A stretch of DNA of 52,961 nucleotides from Verrucomicrobiia bacterium (GCA_036405135.1 DASWYF010000032.1:1-52961); one strand, 5' to 3'. Counted from the first letter of the stretch, positions 22,551-32,769 are shown. The notes: generated from the letters alone by a model not told the origin. Translations and numbers: made by a program.

Positions 22551-25500
22551 TTACAGGGTTGCCAGGTTAGCCGTCTGTTCCGGCTGGTCAGCGGGGTTCG
22601 TGTAGCCCACTTTGACGTCCAGACCCAAGGATTGCATTTCCTTGACCAAGACGTTGAACGATTCCGGCACGCCGGCTTCCAGCGCATTGTCACCCTTGAC
22701 GATGCTCTCGTAGATACGTGTGCGGCCCTGCACGTCGTCCGACTTCACAGTCAGCAACTCTTGCAGCGTGTAGGCGGCGCCATAGGCTTCCATCGCCCAC
22801 ACTTCCATTTCGCCGAAGCGCTGGCCACCGTACTGCGCCTTGCCACCCAGCGGCTGCTGTGTGACGAGCGAGTAAGGTCCAACGGCGCGGGCATGGATCT
22901 TGTCCGCCACCAAGTGACCCAGCTTCATCATGTAGATGTAGCCCACGACCACTTCCTGGTCATACGCCTCACCCGTGCGTCCGTCATACAACGTCGCCTT
23001 GCCGTTTTCACCGACAAGCTGGGCATGGTCGCCAGACTTCTTCTTCAGGTCGATCGCGTCTTCCAGATAACCGCGGATCTCCTTCTCCTTGATGCCGTCG
23101 AACACCGGCGTGGCGTACTTCAGCCCGAGCAGCTTCGCCGCCCAGCCCAAGTGCGTTTCCAACACCTGTCCGACGTTCATGCGTGAAGGCACGCCCAGCG
23201 GGTTCAGCACGATGTCCACCGGAGTACCGTCCGCGAGGAACGGAATGTCTTCTTCCGGCACGATCTTCGCCACGACACCCTTGTTACCGTGACGACCGGC
23301 CATCTTGTCACCCACCGACAGCTTGCGCTTGGAGGCGATATAGACCTTCACGGACTTGATGATGCCAGGATCGACGTCGTCACCGGCTTCCACACGTTCC
23401 ATCTCTTCGTCGTACTGCATCTGCAGATCGTCGAATTTCTTCTTAAACGTGCCGATGATCTCGTTGATCTTGTTACGGATCGGGGACGGATCGATCTCAA
23501 TGCGATCATAGACCTGTGCGAGCTTGCGCAGCAGCGTCTTGGTGATCTTGCGGTTCGCCGGGATGATGATCTCACCGGTCTCGCTGTTCACCACGTCGAG
23601 CGGGATCTTCTCACCGAGCAGGATGTTCGAGAGGGCTTCCGTGAGCTGCTCGCGCAGTTCATCCGTCTTGGCCTTGTAATCGTCTTCCACCTGCTTCTGG
23701 TGCTTCTTGGCTTCGTTGCCCGTCAGGCGGCTCGCCGAGGAGGAAGAAGCGACTTTGTCCGCTTCCTTCTTCGAGGAGACCTTGACGTCCATCACGATGC
23801 CATAAGTGCCAGAGGGCACGCGCAGCGACGTGTCTTTCACGTCTGCGGCCTTCTCACCGAAGATGGCGCGGAGCAAGCGCTCTTCCGGCGCCAGTTCCGT
23901 CTCGCTCTTCGGCGTGATCTTGCCGACCAAAATGTCACCGGGCTTCACTTCCGCACCGATGCGGATGACGCCGTCCGGCCCGAGGTTCTTCAACGCTTCA
24001 TCGCCGAGGTTCGGGATATCGCGCGTGATCTCTTCAGGTCCCAGCTTCGTATCGCGGGCGCCCACTTCGAACTCGTCGATGTGGATGGACGTGAAGATGT
24101 CTTCTTTCACGATGCGCTCGCTGATGAGGATGGCGTCCTCGAAGTTGTAACCGTTCCAAGGCATGAACGCCACAAGCACGTTCCGGCCGAGGGCCAGCTC
24201 GCCGCCCTGTGTGCAAGGACCGTCCGCCAGGACCTGGCCCTTTTTCACATTGTCACCCTTGCCCACCAGAATCTTCTGGTTGATGCAGGTGGCCGCGTTC
24301 GAGCGCATGAACTTGCGCACGTTGTAAACGTAAACACCGTTCGCCGGGTCCGTCTTGATCTTCTTCTTGCCCTCGGGGACCTTCCCGTCCTTCGAGATGA
24401 TGATCTGATTGCCCACCACGGAGGCCACCTTGCCCGCTTCTTCAGCGATCAAGACAGCGCATGAGTCACGGGCCACGCGATCTTCCAAGCCGGTCGCCAC
24501 AAACGGCGCCTCGGTAATCAACAACGGCACAGCCTGGCGTTGCATGTTGGAACCCATCAATGCGCGGTTCGCGTCATCGTGCTCCAAGAACGGGATCAGA
24601 CCGGCAGCCACGGAAACGAGCTGCTTCGGCGACACGTCCATGTAATCCACCTTCGGCGGTTCCACGTCGATAAAGTCCCCGCGGCAGCGGCAGGTCACGC
24701 GAGCGGTCTGGAAATGACCCTTCTCGTCGATGACGGCATTCGCCTGCGCCACGATGTAATTCTCTTCACGATCACCCGTGAGGTAGTCGATCTGGCTGGT
24801 CACCCGGCCATTCTCCACCTTGCGGTACGGCGTCTCGATGAAGCCGAAGTCGTTCACCCGGGCAAAGGTCGCCAAAGAGGCGATCAGACCGATGTTCGGA
24901 CCTTCAGGCGTTTCAATCGGGCAGATACGACCGTAGTGAGACGGATGCACGTCACGAACTTCGAAGCCAGCACGGTCACGGGAGAGACCCCCGGGCCCAA
25001 GTGCCGACAAGCGGCGTTTGTGCGTCAATTCCGCCAACGGATTGATCTGATCCATGAACTGGCTCAGCTGGCTGCGGCCGAAGAAGTCGCGGATGACCGC
25101 AGACAGTGCCTTCGGATTGATCAGCTTCGCCGGGGTCATGGACTCGAGCTCTTGATCAAACAGCGTCATACGCTCCTTGACCAGACGCTCGGTACGGGCC
25201 AGGCCCACGCGGCACTGGTTGGCGAGCAACTCACCAACAGTACGCACACGGCGGCTGCCCAAGTGATCGATATCATCCAAGGAACCCTCACCCTTCTTGA
25301 GCTTCAAGAGGTAGCGAGTGGCTTCCACGAGATCCTGTTTCGTCAGGATGCGGACGTCATCGTTGCCCTTGAGACCCAGCTTCTGCTGGATCTTGTAGCG
25401 ACCGACGCGGCCGAGATCATAACGCTTCGGATCAAAGAACAGGCGCTTGAGCAACGCTTTCGCGTTGGCTGCAGTCGGCGGATCCCCAGGACGCAGACGG

Positions 25501-26450
25501 CGGTAAATATCTTTCAGCGCTTCGTCTTCGTTCTTCGTCGGGTCTTTCTTAAGGCACTTGATGATGATGCCGTCGTCCACGGACGTATCCACAACGCGCA
25601 CCTTGTTGATGCCCAGCTCGGCGATCTGCTTGATCGTCGCCTTGGAGAGCGGCTCGAACGCGCGGGCCACCACGATGCCCTTGTCCTCGTCCACCGCGTC
25701 TTCCACCAAGACCTTGTTCTGGATCTCTTCCAGCGCTTCAGCTTCCTTGATGCTCAAGGTCTCGACCTTGTAGAACAGCTCCAGGATTTCCGCGTCGGAA
25801 CCCGTCTTCTTCTCGTCCTTGTTGCCATCGATATTCGCGAGGGCGCGGAAGAACGTCGTCGTCAGGAACTTGCGGCGGCGCTTCTTACGATCGAGGTAGA
25901 CATAGAGCATGTCGCTCGTGTCGAACTGCGCCTCATACCAGGAACCGCGGTCCGGGATGATGCGGAAGCTATACAGCATCTTGCCGTTCGCGTGCTGGCT
26001 GGCTTCGAAGGCCAGACCGGGCGAGCGGTGCAGCTGGCTGACGATCACGCGCTCGGCACCATTGATCACGAACGTGCCTTGCGGGGTCATCAGGGGCAGT
26101 TCGCCCATGAACACCTTCTCTTCTTTCGTGCCGCGCTCTTCCTGCAGGAGGAAGGTCACGTGCAACGGCGCGCCGAAGGTCACGCCTTCGCGCAAGCACT
26201 CGAGCCAGTCGAGCTTGGGCTCGCCGATCTCGTAACTATGAAAATCTAAAACTGTTTTGCCATCATAACTCTCAATCGGGAACACTTCCTTGAAGACGGC
26301 TTGCAATCCGAGGTTCTTGCGCTTGGACGGCGCACTCTCAGCCTGCAAAAACTCCCGGTACGAATTGCACTGCACCTCGATCAGATTCGGGGGTGCAATG
26401 ACCTCTTTGATCTTGCCGAAATTGATACGTTCAGTCGCTTTCGATGGCAT
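22551..26450 (-). CDS. rpoB: RNA polymerase beta subunit
   Basis: The second large catalytic subunit. The ATG at 26450 ([20 protein letters not shown]) gives 1299 residues; a longer frame to 26528 only reads through the leader. The rifampicin pocket is recognisable: [20 protein letters not shown] and [20 protein letters not shown]. The main resistance positions (D516, H526, S531 in E. coli numbering) are wild type, while N518 and S522 are Ile and Ala. The C-terminal clamp ends at [19 protein letters not shown] hairpin lies upstream in the rplL-rpoB gap. Confidence 0.99.
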   Translation of the reverse strand: MPSKATERINFGKIKEVIAPPNLIEVQCNSYREFLQAESAPSKRKNLGLQAVFKEVFPIESYDGKTVLDFHSYEIGEPKLDWLECLREGVTFGAPLHVTFLLQEERGTKEEKVFMGELPLMTPQGTFVINGAERVIVSQLHRSPGLAFEASQHANGKMLYSFRIIPDRGSWYEAQFDTSDMLYVYLDRKKRRRKFLTTTFFRALANIDGNKDEKKTGSDAEILELFYKVETLSIKEAEALEEIQNKVLVEDAVDEDKGIVVARAFEPLSKATIKQIAELGINKVRVVDTSVDDGIIIKCLKKDPTKNEDEALKDIYRRLRPGDPPTAANAKALLKRLFFDPKRYDLGRVGRYKIQQKLGLKGNDDVRILTKQDLVEATRYLLKLKKGEGSLDDIDHLGSRRVRTVGELLANQCRVGLARTERLVKERMTLFDQELESMTPAKLINPKALSAVIRDFFGRSQLSQFMDQINPLAELTHKRRLSALGPGGLSRDRAGFEVRDVHPSHYGRICPIETPEGPNIGLIASLATFARVNDFGFIETPYRKVENGRVTSQIDYLTGDREENYIVAQANAVIDEKGHFQTARVTCRCRGDFIDVEPPKVDYMDVSPKQLVSVAAGLIPFLEHDDANRALMGSNMQRQAVPLLITEAPFVATGLEDRVARDSCAVLIAEEAGKVASVVGNQIIISKDGKVPEGKKKIKTDPANGVYVYNVRKFMRSNAATCINQKILVGKGDNVKKGQVLADGPCTQGGELALGRNVLVAFMPWNGYNFEDAILISERIVKEDIFTSIHIDEFEVGARDTKLGPEEITRDIPNLGDEALKNLGPDGVIRIGAEVKPGDILVGKITPKSETELAPEERLLRAIFGEKAADVKDTSLRVPSGTYGIVMDVKVSSKKEADKVASSSSASRLTGNEAKKHQKQVEDDYKAKTDELREQLTEALSNILLGEKIPLDVVNSETGEIIIPANRKITKTLLRKLAQVYDRIEIDPSPIRNKINEIIGTFKKKFDDLQMQYDEEMERVEAGDDVDPGIIKSVKVYIASKRKLSVGDKMAGRHGNKGVVAKIVPEEDIPFLADGTPVDIVLNPLGVPSRMNVGQVLETHLGWAAKLLGLKYATPVFDGIKEKEIRGYLEDAIDLKKKSGDHAQLVGENGKATLYDGRTGEAYDQEVVVGYIYMMKLGHLVADKIHARAVGPYSLVTQQPLGGKAQYGGQRFGEMEVWAMEAYGAAYTLQELLTVKSDDVQGRTRIYESIVKGDNALEAGVPESFNVLVKEMQSLGLDVKVGYTNPADQPEQTANLATL

Positions 26451-26610
26451 TTTTCGTTTTTGTTTGGCCGGTTTTACACTGTCCGGCCGTTGTTTATTCT
26501 TGAGACAACGGAAGGCAAGCCCTGGCATCCACTGCCAGGCTCGCCTGTCTCACCCAAATTCTACTGTCTACAGCCCCACCGGGTCATTTCACCGCGACCC
26601 GCCCTTGCGG

Positions 26611-26645
26611 ACAAAAGGGGCGACAGGAACTGGGTCCTGTCGCCC
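26611..26645 (-). terminator. rplL-rpoB attenuator hairpin
   Basis: GGGCGACAGGA (26618-26628) and TCCTGTCGCCC (26635-26645) form a perfect 11-bp stem with a 6-base loop, 12 bases after the rplL stop. It is followed on the minus strand by CCTTTTGT. This is the place where E. coli has a partial terminator and an RNase III site that reduce rpoBC transcription relative to rplJL. The position and structure support the same role here; activity is inferred. Confidence 0.75.
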
Positions 26646-26657
26646 GTGAACAAAAGG

Positions 26658-27047
26658 TTACTTGACCTCGACCTTCGCGCCGGCTTCTTCGAGCTTCTTC
26701 TTGGCGGCTTCGGCTTCTTCCTTCTTGCCACCTTCGATAATCGGCTTCGGAGCGCCTTCGACGAGAGCCTTGGCTTCCGCCAGACCCAAGCCAGCCTTCA
26801 CTTCGCGAACGACCTTGATCACAGCGATCTTCTTGTCAGCCGGAACGGACACGAGGATCACGTCGAACTCAGTCTTCGCTTCGGCGGCGGGTGCAGCAGC
26901 ACCACCGGCAGGAGCGCCAGCAGCGGCCACAGCCACAGGCGCGGCGGCGGTAACGCCCCACGCGGTCTCAAGTTGCTTCACCAAGTCTGCGGCCTCGATG
27001 ACCGTCAGCTTGCCCAATTCTTCAACCAACTTTGCGATGTCTGCCAT
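26658..27047 (-). CDS. rplL: Ribosomal protein bL12
   Basis: The stalk protein that recruits GTPase factors to the ribosome. Residues 1 to about 33 form the dimerisation domain ([20 protein letters not shown]). An Ala/Gly/Pro-rich hinge follows at about 36-58. The C-terminal factor-binding domain has [20 protein letters not shown] and the [16 protein letters not shown] signature. Length is 129. It lies downstream of rplJ, as usual. Confidence 0.98.
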   Translation of the reverse strand: MADIAKLVEELGKLTVIEAADLVKQLETAWGVTAAAPVAVAAAGAPAGGAAAPAAEAKTEFDVILVSVPADKKIAVIKVVREVKAGLGLAEAKALVEGAPKPIIEGGKKEEAEAAKKKLEEAGAKVEVK

Positions 27048-27145
27048 ATACTGTTGTCTTTCAGTCTCGTCGCCACCGGCAGCCGCCGATGTTTTCTGTC
27101 CCAGGCCTGGGACCCGACGATTTACTATGTTGTAGGTTCATTGCT

Positions 27146-27175
27146 CACCCGGCTGACAACACCAGCAGCCGGGTG
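27146..27175 (-). promoter_or_regulatory. Hairpin in the rplJ-rplL gap
   Basis: CACCCGGCTG (27146-27155) and CAGCCGGGTG (27166-27175) form a perfect 10-bp stem with a 10-base loop, starting 17 bases after the rplJ stop. No U-run follows, so it is not a terminator. A second perfect palindrome (gtcccaggcctgggac) lies further on in the same gap at about 27098-27113. They could stabilise the rplL message to give the four-to-six-fold excess of bL12 over uL10. That role is inferred. Confidence 0.5.
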
Positions 27176-27191
27176 AAATTGTTTTTCAGGC

Positions 27192-27704
27192 TTATTCGCC
27201 TTTGTCTGCCTTCGCCTTGATGACACGAGCGAGCTGTGAGCCCGGCGTGTTGATAAGGGCGGCCAGCTTCTGCGCCGGGGCTTGCAGCACTCCGAGCAGC
27301 TTGCCACGCAACACATCGAGCGACGGCAGGTCGGCCAAAGCCACCACATCCTTCGCCTCGAGGCGCTGGTTGTTCAGATAACCGAACTTCAATTTCGGCT
27401 TGTCAAACTCGGCTTGGAAGCTCTTCACGACCTTCGCCGCTGCGGAGACGTCCTTCTGGCCCGTCACCACGGCGATCTGGCCGGCGAGGGAGCCATTCAA
27501 TTCCGCCACACCCGCTTCCTTCGCGGCGATGCGGAAGATGGAGTTCTTGACGACGTGCACCTCGGCACCCGCGTTTTGCAAACGCTTGCGCAGCTCGGTG
27601 AACTGCAGAACGGTCATCTTCGTATAATCAACGACGATGAAGAACGGCGAAGCGTTCAAACGGAGGATGTATTCCTCACTGATAAATTTCTTTTCGGCAC
27701 GCAT
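27192..27704 (-). CDS. rplJ: Ribosomal protein uL10
   Basis: The stalk base protein that anchors bL12 dimers. It has the YTKMTVLQFTELRKRLQNAG helix, then VVKNSIFRIAAKEAG, with the C-terminal helix (SQLARVIKAKADKGE) that binds bL12. Length is 170. It follows rplA by 27 bases. In other bacteria the uL10-bL12 complex represses its own mRNA leader; no clear leader motif is seen here. Confidence 0.97.
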   Translation of the reverse strand: MRAEKKFISEEYILRLNASPFFIVVDYTKMTVLQFTELRKRLQNAGAEVHVVKNSIFRIAAKEAGVAELNGSLAGQIAVVTGQKDVSAAAKVVKSFQAEFDKPKLKFGYLNNQRLEAKDVVALADLPSLDVLRGKLLGVLQAPAQKLAALINTPGSQLARVIKAKADKGE

Positions 27705-27731
27705 GATATTCTCTTTGCCTCAGTTTGATGG

Positions 27732-28430
27732 TTAAGCGGCCACAGTGTTCAGATCACGCGTATCAATCGTGATGCCCGGGCTCATCGTGGCGGAGAGCGT
27801 CACGGAACGGACGAACACGCCCTTTACGCTGGACGGACGGGACTTCACCACGGCGTCGATGACGGCGCGCGCGTTTTCCTCGATCTGCTCGGCCTTGAAC
27901 GAAGCCTTGCCTACGACCACATGCACATTCCCCGTCTTGTCGACCTTGTATTCGACGCGACCGGCCTTCACTTCGCGCACGGCCTTGGCCGTATCGTCCG
28001 TCACCGTACCCGTCTTCGGGTTCGGCATTAGACCGCGAGGTCCGAGGACCTTGCCCAGCTTACGGACTTCCACCATCGCTTCAGGCGTAGCCACCGCGAC
28101 GTCGAAACCCGTCCAGCCGTCAGTGCATTGCTTGATCATATCCTCGAAACCGACGAACTCGGCACCAGCCGCTTTCGCTGCATCAGCGGAAGGTCCCGGC
28201 TTGGCGAAAACGAGCACCTTCACTACTTTACCGCTGCCGTGAGGCAGAGGAACTGTGCCACGAACCATCTGGTCAGACTGGCGCGGATCCACACCGAGGC
28301 GGAACGCGAGGTCCACAGTTTCATCGAACTTGGCTTTCGGGAACTTCACCAGAAGTTCCGCAGCCGCCTTGAGGGAGGTCGCCTTCTTGGGCACCGCCTC
28401 AAGCGCTTTCTTATAACGTTTGCTGGGCAT
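27732..28430 (-). CDS. rplA: Ribosomal protein uL1
   Basis: The L1-stalk protein that helps move deacylated tRNA out of the E site. The 232 residues have PRQSDQMVRGTVPLPHGSGK, LMPNPKTGTVTDD and VHVVVGKASFKAEQIEEN, all family signatures. A small hairpin sits upstream of its start. It is followed by rplJ. Confidence 0.98.
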   Translation of the reverse strand: MPSKRYKKALEAVPKKATSLKAAAELLVKFPKAKFDETVDLAFRLGVDPRQSDQMVRGTVPLPHGSGKVVKVLVFAKPGPSADAAKAAGAEFVGFEDMIKQCTDGWTGFDVAVATPEAMVEVRKLGKVLGPRGLMPNPKTGTVTDDTAKAVREVKAGRVEYKVDKTGNVHVVVGKASFKAEQIEENARAVIDAVVKSRPSSVKGVFVRSVTLSATMSPGITIDTRDLNTVAA

Positions 28431-28451
28431 TTTCTTTAGTGCGGTGCATGC

Positions 28452-28471
28452 GAAACCGGATTTACGGTTTC
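28452..28471 (-). promoter_or_regulatory. Small hairpin upstream of rplA
   Basis: GAAACCG (28452-28458) and CGGTTTC (28465-28471) form a 7-bp stem with a 6-base loop in the 55-base gap between rplK and rplA, about 21 bases before the rplA start. uL1 is known in other bacteria to bind an rRNA-like structure in its own mRNA. I cannot recognise the exact uL1-binding consensus here, so this is only a candidate. Confidence 0.3.
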
Positions 28472-28485
28472 TCCCGCGTTAGTTG

Positions 28486-28911
28486 TTAGTCTTTGATCTC
28501 GATTCCCATGCTGCGGGCCGTACCGGCCACCACACGGAAAGCAGCTTCTTCATTGCGCGCATTCATGTCAGACAACTTCAGCTTGACGATGTCGAGCACC
28601 TGCTTGCGCGTCACTTTGCCGACCTTTTCCTTGTTCGGCGTCTTGGAACCGGAGGCGATGCCTGCGGCCTTCTTCAAAAGCACCGAAGCCGGGGGCGACT
28701 TGGTGATGAAAGTAAATGATTTGTCTTGGAACACCGTGATCACCACAGGGATGATCAAACCCGCTTGGTCTTTCGTGCGGGCATTGAACTCTTTGCAGAA
28801 GCCCATGATGTTCACACCATGCTGACCGAGGGCCGGCCCCACGGGAGGAGCCGGATTCGCCTGACCGGCAGGGATCTGCAACTTGATCTGACCAGTAACT
28901 TTCTTCGCCAT
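28486..28911 (-). CDS. rplK: Ribosomal protein uL11
   Basis: The GTPase-centre protein that binds the thiostrepton loop of 23S rRNA. It starts [20 protein letters not shown], with [20 protein letters not shown] and the C-terminal signature [20 protein letters not shown]. Its length is 141. It lies 33 bases after nusG. Confidence 0.98.
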   Translation of the reverse strand: MAKKVTGQIKLQIPAGQANPAPPVGPALGQHGVNIMGFCKEFNARTKDQAGLIIPVVITVFQDKSFTFITKSPPASVLLKKAAGIASGSKTPNKEKVGKVTRKQVLDIVKLKLSDMNARNEEAAFRVVAGTARSMGIEIKD

Positions 28912-28944
28912 AAAATCTGTTCGTTATTCTTGACTCTAAATCTC

Positions 28945-29493
28945 TCAGGCCTTCTCCACCTGCCAGTATTCCAATTCCACTGGCGTGTTCCGGCCGAAAA
29001 TATTCACCGTCACCTTCAACTTGCCACGCTCCGGCTCGATCTCTTCGATCACGCCGCTGAAATTCAGGAACGGACCGTCGTTGATCTTCACCGTCTCGCC
29101 CACATCGAACTGCACCTTCGGACGTTCCGAATCTTCCGCGTCCGCGATCTGCGACTTGATCGACTCGATCTCATCCGCCGGCGTCGGAGACGGACGTTCG
29201 CCGCCCACGAAACCGATGATGCCCTGCGTGTCCCGGATGAAATACCACGGCTTCTCGATCGGGCGGCCGCTGTCATCCAGCAAAATCATATGCACGAACA
29301 CATAACCGGGATACAACTTCCGGTTCGTGACCGTCTTCTTTCCATTGCGCACTTCCGCCACCTTCTCCATCGGCACGAGCACCTCATGGATATACTCGCC
29401 CATCTCTTCGGGCTTGATGCGCTTCTCGATGCTGTCCTTGACCTTCTGCTCCTGCCCGGACAGCGTATGAATCACAAACCACTGGCTTTTCAT
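28945..29493 (-). CDS. nusG: Transcription termination/antitermination factor NusG
   Basis: A processivity factor that bridges RNA polymerase and uS10 or Rho. The NGN domain covers about residues 1-125 (WFVIHTLSGQEQKVKDSI, KLYPGYVFVHM) and the KOW domain the rest (VGETVKINDGPFLNFSGVIE). The ATG at 29493 gives 182 residues; a TTG two codons earlier is less likely. Translation of uS10 in the same cluster makes the NusG-uS10 link local. Confidence 0.97.
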   Translation of the reverse strand: MKSQWFVIHTLSGQEQKVKDSIEKRIKPEEMGEYIHEVLVPMEKVAEVRNGKKTVTNRKLYPGYVFVHMILLDDSGRPIEKPWYFIRDTQGIIGFVGGERPSPTPADEIESIKSQIADAEDSERPKVQFDVGETVKINDGPFLNFSGVIEEIEPERGKLKVTVNIFGRNTPVELEYWQVEKA

Positions 29494-29515
29494 CGGCAAA
29501 ATTCAGTTTTTATTG

Positions 29516-29785
29516 TTACAGGCTCATTAGCCACTTGACCAGCCACAGCACGACTGCATCCGCCATGACTGTGAAACCGCCCAACAGCACGATGGATACC
29601 AGCACCACCAGCGTGGAACCTTTCAGTTCCTCGACGGTCGGCCACGAGCACTTGCGCAACTCCTCCTGCGTCTCACCCACATACGCACCAAAACGCAGCA
29701 AGTACCCTTTGCTCCAGAGAACGCCGATGACGGCGATCAACAGGACCAACCCGATTATTGTTGGCAAATACTCTTTCACAATCAC
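29516..29785 (-). CDS. secE: Preprotein translocase subunit SecE
   Basis: The small clamp subunit of the SecYEG channel. The 89 residues start at GTG and have one hydrophobic segment at about 9-25 and another at about 58-82. The conserved cytosolic amphipathic helix between them reads GETQEELRKCSWPTVEELKG. The extra N-terminal segment makes it longer than single-span SecE proteins. It lies 15 bases downstream of tRNA-Ser and 23 bases before nusG. Confidence 0.93.
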   Translation of the reverse strand: MIVKEYLPTIIGLVLLIAVIGVLWSKGYLLRFGAYVGETQEELRKCSWPTVEELKGSTLVVLVSIVLLGGFTVMADAVVLWLVKWLMSL

Positions 29786-29800
29786 TTCACCTAACAGCTT

Positions 29801-29890
29801 TGGCGGAGAGGGAGGGATTCGAACCCCCGTTGGCGGTTAAGCCAAAGCGGTTTTCAAGACCGCCGCAATAGACCACTCTGCCACCTCTCC
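29801..29890 (-). tRNA. tRNA-Ser (UGA)
   Basis: A class II tRNA with a long variable arm. The acceptor stem GGAGAGG (29884-29890) pairs with CCTCTCC (29805-29811), followed by discriminator G and an encoded CCA. The anticodon loop CTTGAAA gives anticodon TGA at 29854-29856. The T-loop GGTTCGAATCC is normal. It lies between tRNA-Trp and secE and probably is processed from the same transcript. Confidence 0.95.
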
Positions 29891-29902
29891 AGCTTAAGCT
29901 TT

Positions 29903-29978
29903 TGGCAGGGCGGGAGGGACTCGAACCCCCAACCGACGGTTTTGGAGACCGCTACTCTACCAATTGAGCTACCGCCCT
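29903..29978 (-). tRNA. tRNA-Trp (CCA)
   Basis: A 76-base tRNA with acceptor stem AGGGCGG / CCGCCCT and encoded CCA. The anticodon loop CTCCAAA gives anticodon CCA for tryptophan. D-arm (TAGCTCAATTGGTAGA) and T-arm (GGGGGTTCGAGTCCC) are standard. Its position between tuf and secE is the usual one in many bacteria. Confidence 0.95.
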
Positions 29979-30015
29979 AAAAACTTTGCCTGGAGTAGTT
30001 CTTCGCTCTCAGTTT

Positions 30016-30050
30016 TCCTGACGTTTTTGGAGACGAAACGAGAGTCAGGA
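30016..30050 (-). other. Hairpin in the tuf to tRNA-Trp spacer
   Basis: TCCTGAC (30016-30022) and GTCAGGA (30044-30050) pair, with an inner CGTTT/AAACG pairing, in the 115-base spacer after the tuf stop. There is no U-run. It may guide the processing that separates the tuf mRNA from the downstream tRNAs. No rpmG gene, which often sits in this neighbourhood, is found. Confidence 0.3.
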
Positions 30051-30093
30051 GAGATGTTCCACTCCCCCGACCCCCGCATCCAAGTTTATTTGA

Positions 30094-31290
30094 TTAAGCC
30101 ACCGCGATCACTTCGCTCACGCGACCGGCGCCGATGGTGCGACCACCCTCGCGGATCGCGAAGCGTTGGCCCTTTTCCATAGCGACCGGAGCGAGCAACT
30201 CGATGTCCACGGAGACGTTATCACCAGGCATCACCATCTCCACGCCAGCGGCGAGGTGAACAGTGCCCGTGACGTCAGACGTGCGGAAGTAGAATTGCGG
30301 ACGATAGTTGGTGAAGAACGGCGTATGACGGCCACCCTCTTCCTTCGTCAGCACGTACACTTCAGCCTTGAACTTCGTGTGCGGCTTGATGGAACCCGGC
30401 TTCGCGAGCACCATACCACGTTCGACCTCTTCCTTCTTCGTGCCACGCAGCAGAACGCCGACGTTGTCACCAGCAGAAGCCTTGTCGAGCAGCTTGCGGA
30501 ACATTTCGATGTCCGTAGCCGTCGTCTTGCGAGTATCCTTCAAACCGACGATCTCAACTTCAGACATACGATCAAGGACACCACGCTCAACACGACCGGT
30601 CACCACAGTACCACGGCCTTCAATGTTGAACACGTCTTCGATGCACATCAAGAACGGCTTGTCGATTTCGCGTTCCGGCAACGGAATCGCGGTGTCGATC
30701 GCGTTCAGCAAGTTCTGGATGGCCGCTTCACCTTCCGGCTTGGCCGCCATGGCCGCCGTAGCGGAACCACGGATGATCGGGGTCGTGTCGCCCGGGAATT
30801 GATACTTGCTCAGGAGATCACGGATCTCCATCTCGACGAGGTCGAGGAGTTCCGTGTCGTCCACGAGGTCGACCTTGTTCAAGAACACCACGATAGCGGG
30901 CACACCAACCTGACGGGCGAGCAGGATGTGCTCACGGGTCTGAGGCATCGGGCCGTCAGCGGCGGAAACCACCAAGATTGCGCCATCCATCTGCGCAGCA
31001 CCGGTGATCATGTTCTTGACGTAGTCAGCATGGCCCGGGCAGTCAACGTGCGCGTAGTGGCGCTTGTCGCTCTCGTATTCCACGTGAGAAGCAGCGATCG
31101 TCACCGTCTTGCTGTCATCACGCACCGTACCACCCTTGGTGATATCGGCGTAGCTGATCGGAGGAGCCATACCCTTACGGCTCTGCACAGCCACGAGGGC
31201 GGCGGTCAAAGTGGATTTGCCATGGTCAACGTGACCGATTGTGCCGACGTTAACGTGCGGTTTCGTTCTCTGGAATGATTCCTTAGCCAT
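30094..31290 (-). CDS. tuf: Elongation factor Tu
   Basis: The GTPase that delivers aminoacyl-tRNA to the ribosome. The P-loop GHVDHGKS is at residues 19-26, with [20 protein letters not shown], the NKVDLVDD specificity motif and the TGRVERG motif in domain 2. The 398 residues end in [16 protein letters not shown]. It is the only tuf in the window, placed between tRNA-Thr and tRNA-Trp rather than after fusA. Confidence 0.99.
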   Translation of the reverse strand: MAKESFQRTKPHVNVGTIGHVDHGKSTLTAALVAVQSRKGMAPPISYADITKGGTVRDDSKTVTIAASHVEYESDKRHYAHVDCPGHADYVKNMITGAAQMDGAILVVSAADGPMPQTREHILLARQVGVPAIVVFLNKVDLVDDTELLDLVEMEIRDLLSKYQFPGDTTPIIRGSATAAMAAKPEGEAAIQNLLNAIDTAIPLPEREIDKPFLMCIEDVFNIEGRGTVVTGRVERGVLDRMSEVEIVGLKDTRKTTATDIEMFRKLLDKASAGDNVGVLLRGTKKEEVERGMVLAKPGSIKPHTKFKAEVYVLTKEEGGRHTPFFTNYRPQFYFRTSDVTGTVHLAAGVEMVMPGDNVSVDIELLAPVAMEKGQRFAIREGGRTIGAGRVSEVIAVA

Positions 31291-31349
31291 CGCGCTTATT
31301 TATTTAGTTGTTCTTACTTAAGTTTACAGACCAGTTATCAGTCAAAAAC

Positions 31350-31425
<76 letters not shown>

Positions 31426-31672
31426 AGCTATTCTGTCAATAGTCGCCCAAAGAGACGAAAAAAACGCCATCAACCTTAGCTTTCGCTCCGGTTTAGGTTA
31501 GATGACTGTTTCTTTATTTCTACTTTTTACGACCCAATATTCCGTGCAGAGTAAAAGACCGGCAAGCAAAGTCAAAATCTTTTTTCCACGAATTATTAAC
31601 ACCTCAGAATATCACACTCTTCCTCATCTGCATCTTTCCAGTTTCTTCATTCCAAGAGGCCGAACTTCGGCT
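31426..31672. other. Intergenic gap between tRNA-Thr and rnhC
   Basis: AT-rich sequence with no supported gene. It should carry the promoter of the tRNA-Thr-tuf transcript and the 3' end of rnhC. A 13-base palindrome (gccgaacttcggc, 31661-31673) sits right at the rnhC stop. The same 13 bases occur inside the mutY insertion at about 40482-40494. Confidence 0.5.
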
Positions 31673-32659
31673 TTATTCTTCATTCTGCGGCTTGTTACCC
31701 GGCTTCCGCCATTCCGTCTTCGGCGGCTCCGGCAGACCCAAAACCGTATAAGACGTCCGGAAATGCATCTTCGCCACCTGCCCCAGCTTCTCATCCCCGA
31801 ACTTCTTCACATACTCCTTCCCCGCCTCGACCACCGCCGCCGAGGCACCTTTCGGAAACTTTAACCCGTAAAGCCGCTCCATCCCCGACAACCGCTTCAC
31901 AAATTCATCCCGCGATAAGATCGACGCCGCCGCCACCGCGATATCCGCCTCCGCCTTATGCCGTTGCACCAGCTCGATCCCCTTGCCCAACTCCATCATC
32001 GCCTTCGCCACCGTGCTCTTCGTGGAAGCAAACTGATCACTGATCGCCCGCACCGGCGGCGGTACCAGCAAGTCCTTCTGCGCCAACAAGTTCTCCACCA
32101 CCCGCGCATGCCCCCAAGCCAGCAAACTGTTCACACTCCCCATCTTCCGATGCAACCGGTTGTAAGCCTCATTCCCGATTGGCACCACGCTATAAATGCA
32201 CCCCTTCGTGTTCTTGATCAAATCCGCCAACTCCGCCATCTTCTTATCACTCGAAACCGTCTTGGAATCCCGAATCCCAGAATCCGCCCACGCCTTAATT
32301 ACTTTTTCGTTAACGTAAACCCCAGCCACACAGAGAGGCCCGAAGAAATCGCCCTTACCGCTTTCATCAATACCAATCCGCGCCGCATAAAACTCCGGGT
32401 CCAGATCCGCCTCATACCCGATTTTCGCCTCCCCAAGAATGTCTGGCTCCAAGATGAACTTCACCAAGTCATCCGTCCCCTTCCCCTGCACCACCAGCTT
32501 CCCGCTCTCGTAATACACCACGTTCACCGCATCATTCGCCGCCGCGAACCGCGCATACGGCACCGTTCGCTCCAAGTAACCGCGCTCATCTAGGATGCCG
32601 CGCAACTTGTCCGCCTGCTCCGTAGTGAGCTTGCAAGTATAGTTGGTCAATGCTTTCAC
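31673..32659 (-). CDS. rnhC: Ribonuclease HIII
   Basis: An RNase H-family enzyme that cleaves RNA in RNA-DNA hybrids. The catalytic start of the nuclease domain is RIGIDESGKGDFFGPL at about residue 118, with a later acidic residue in RAISDQFAS and the KAEADIAVAAASILSRDEF helix. The N-terminal substrate-binding domain includes YESGKLVVQGKGTDDLVKFI, close to chlamydial RnhC in pattern. The frame is open to 32806 but the upstream part is repeat sequence. GTG at 32659 (328 residues) is preferred, and a TTG three codons later is possible. Confidence 0.9.
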   Translation of the reverse strand: MKALTNYTCKLTTEQADKLRGILDERGYLERTVPYARFAAANDAVNVVYYESGKLVVQGKGTDDLVKFILEPDILGEAKIGYEADLDPEFYAARIGIDESGKGDFFGPLCVAGVYVNEKVIKAWADSGIRDSKTVSSDKKMAELADLIKNTKGCIYSVVPIGNEAYNRLHRKMGSVNSLLAWGHARVVENLLAQKDLLVPPPVRAISDQFASTKSTVAKAMMELGKGIELVQRHKAEADIAVAAASILSRDEFVKRLSGMERLYGLKFPKGASAAVVEAGKEYVKKFGDEKLGQVAKMHFRTSYTVLGLPEPPKTEWRKPGNKPQNEE

Positions 32660-32720
32660 GCGTGACCGAAGGTAAACAAATCCCCTCCCCTCTGTCGATA
32701 CTGCCGCACCATTCCCCTTT

Positions 32721-32769
32721 CCTCCTTCTCCATCACGGGAGAAGGATTGAGGATGAGGGTGCCCCCGTT
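32721..32769 (+). repeat. Lollipop repeat, copy A
   Basis: CCTTCTCC (32723-32730) and GGAGAAGG (32737-32744) form a hairpin, followed by the tail attgaggatgagggtgcc. The 49-base unit is identical to copy B at 35983-36031 except for one base. A related unit is copy C inside mutY at 40571. All three lie in the same orientation in the window. Confidence 0.85.

Noticed and set aside
24540..26249. Plus-strand frame of 569 codons opposite rpoB
   Set aside because: It has the same shadow composition as above and no family features.
27098..27113. Palindrome gtcccaggcctgggac as a transcription-factor site
   Set aside because: It lies inside an operon between rplJ and rplL and is more readily explained as part of RNA secondary structure. 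There is no second copy nearby.
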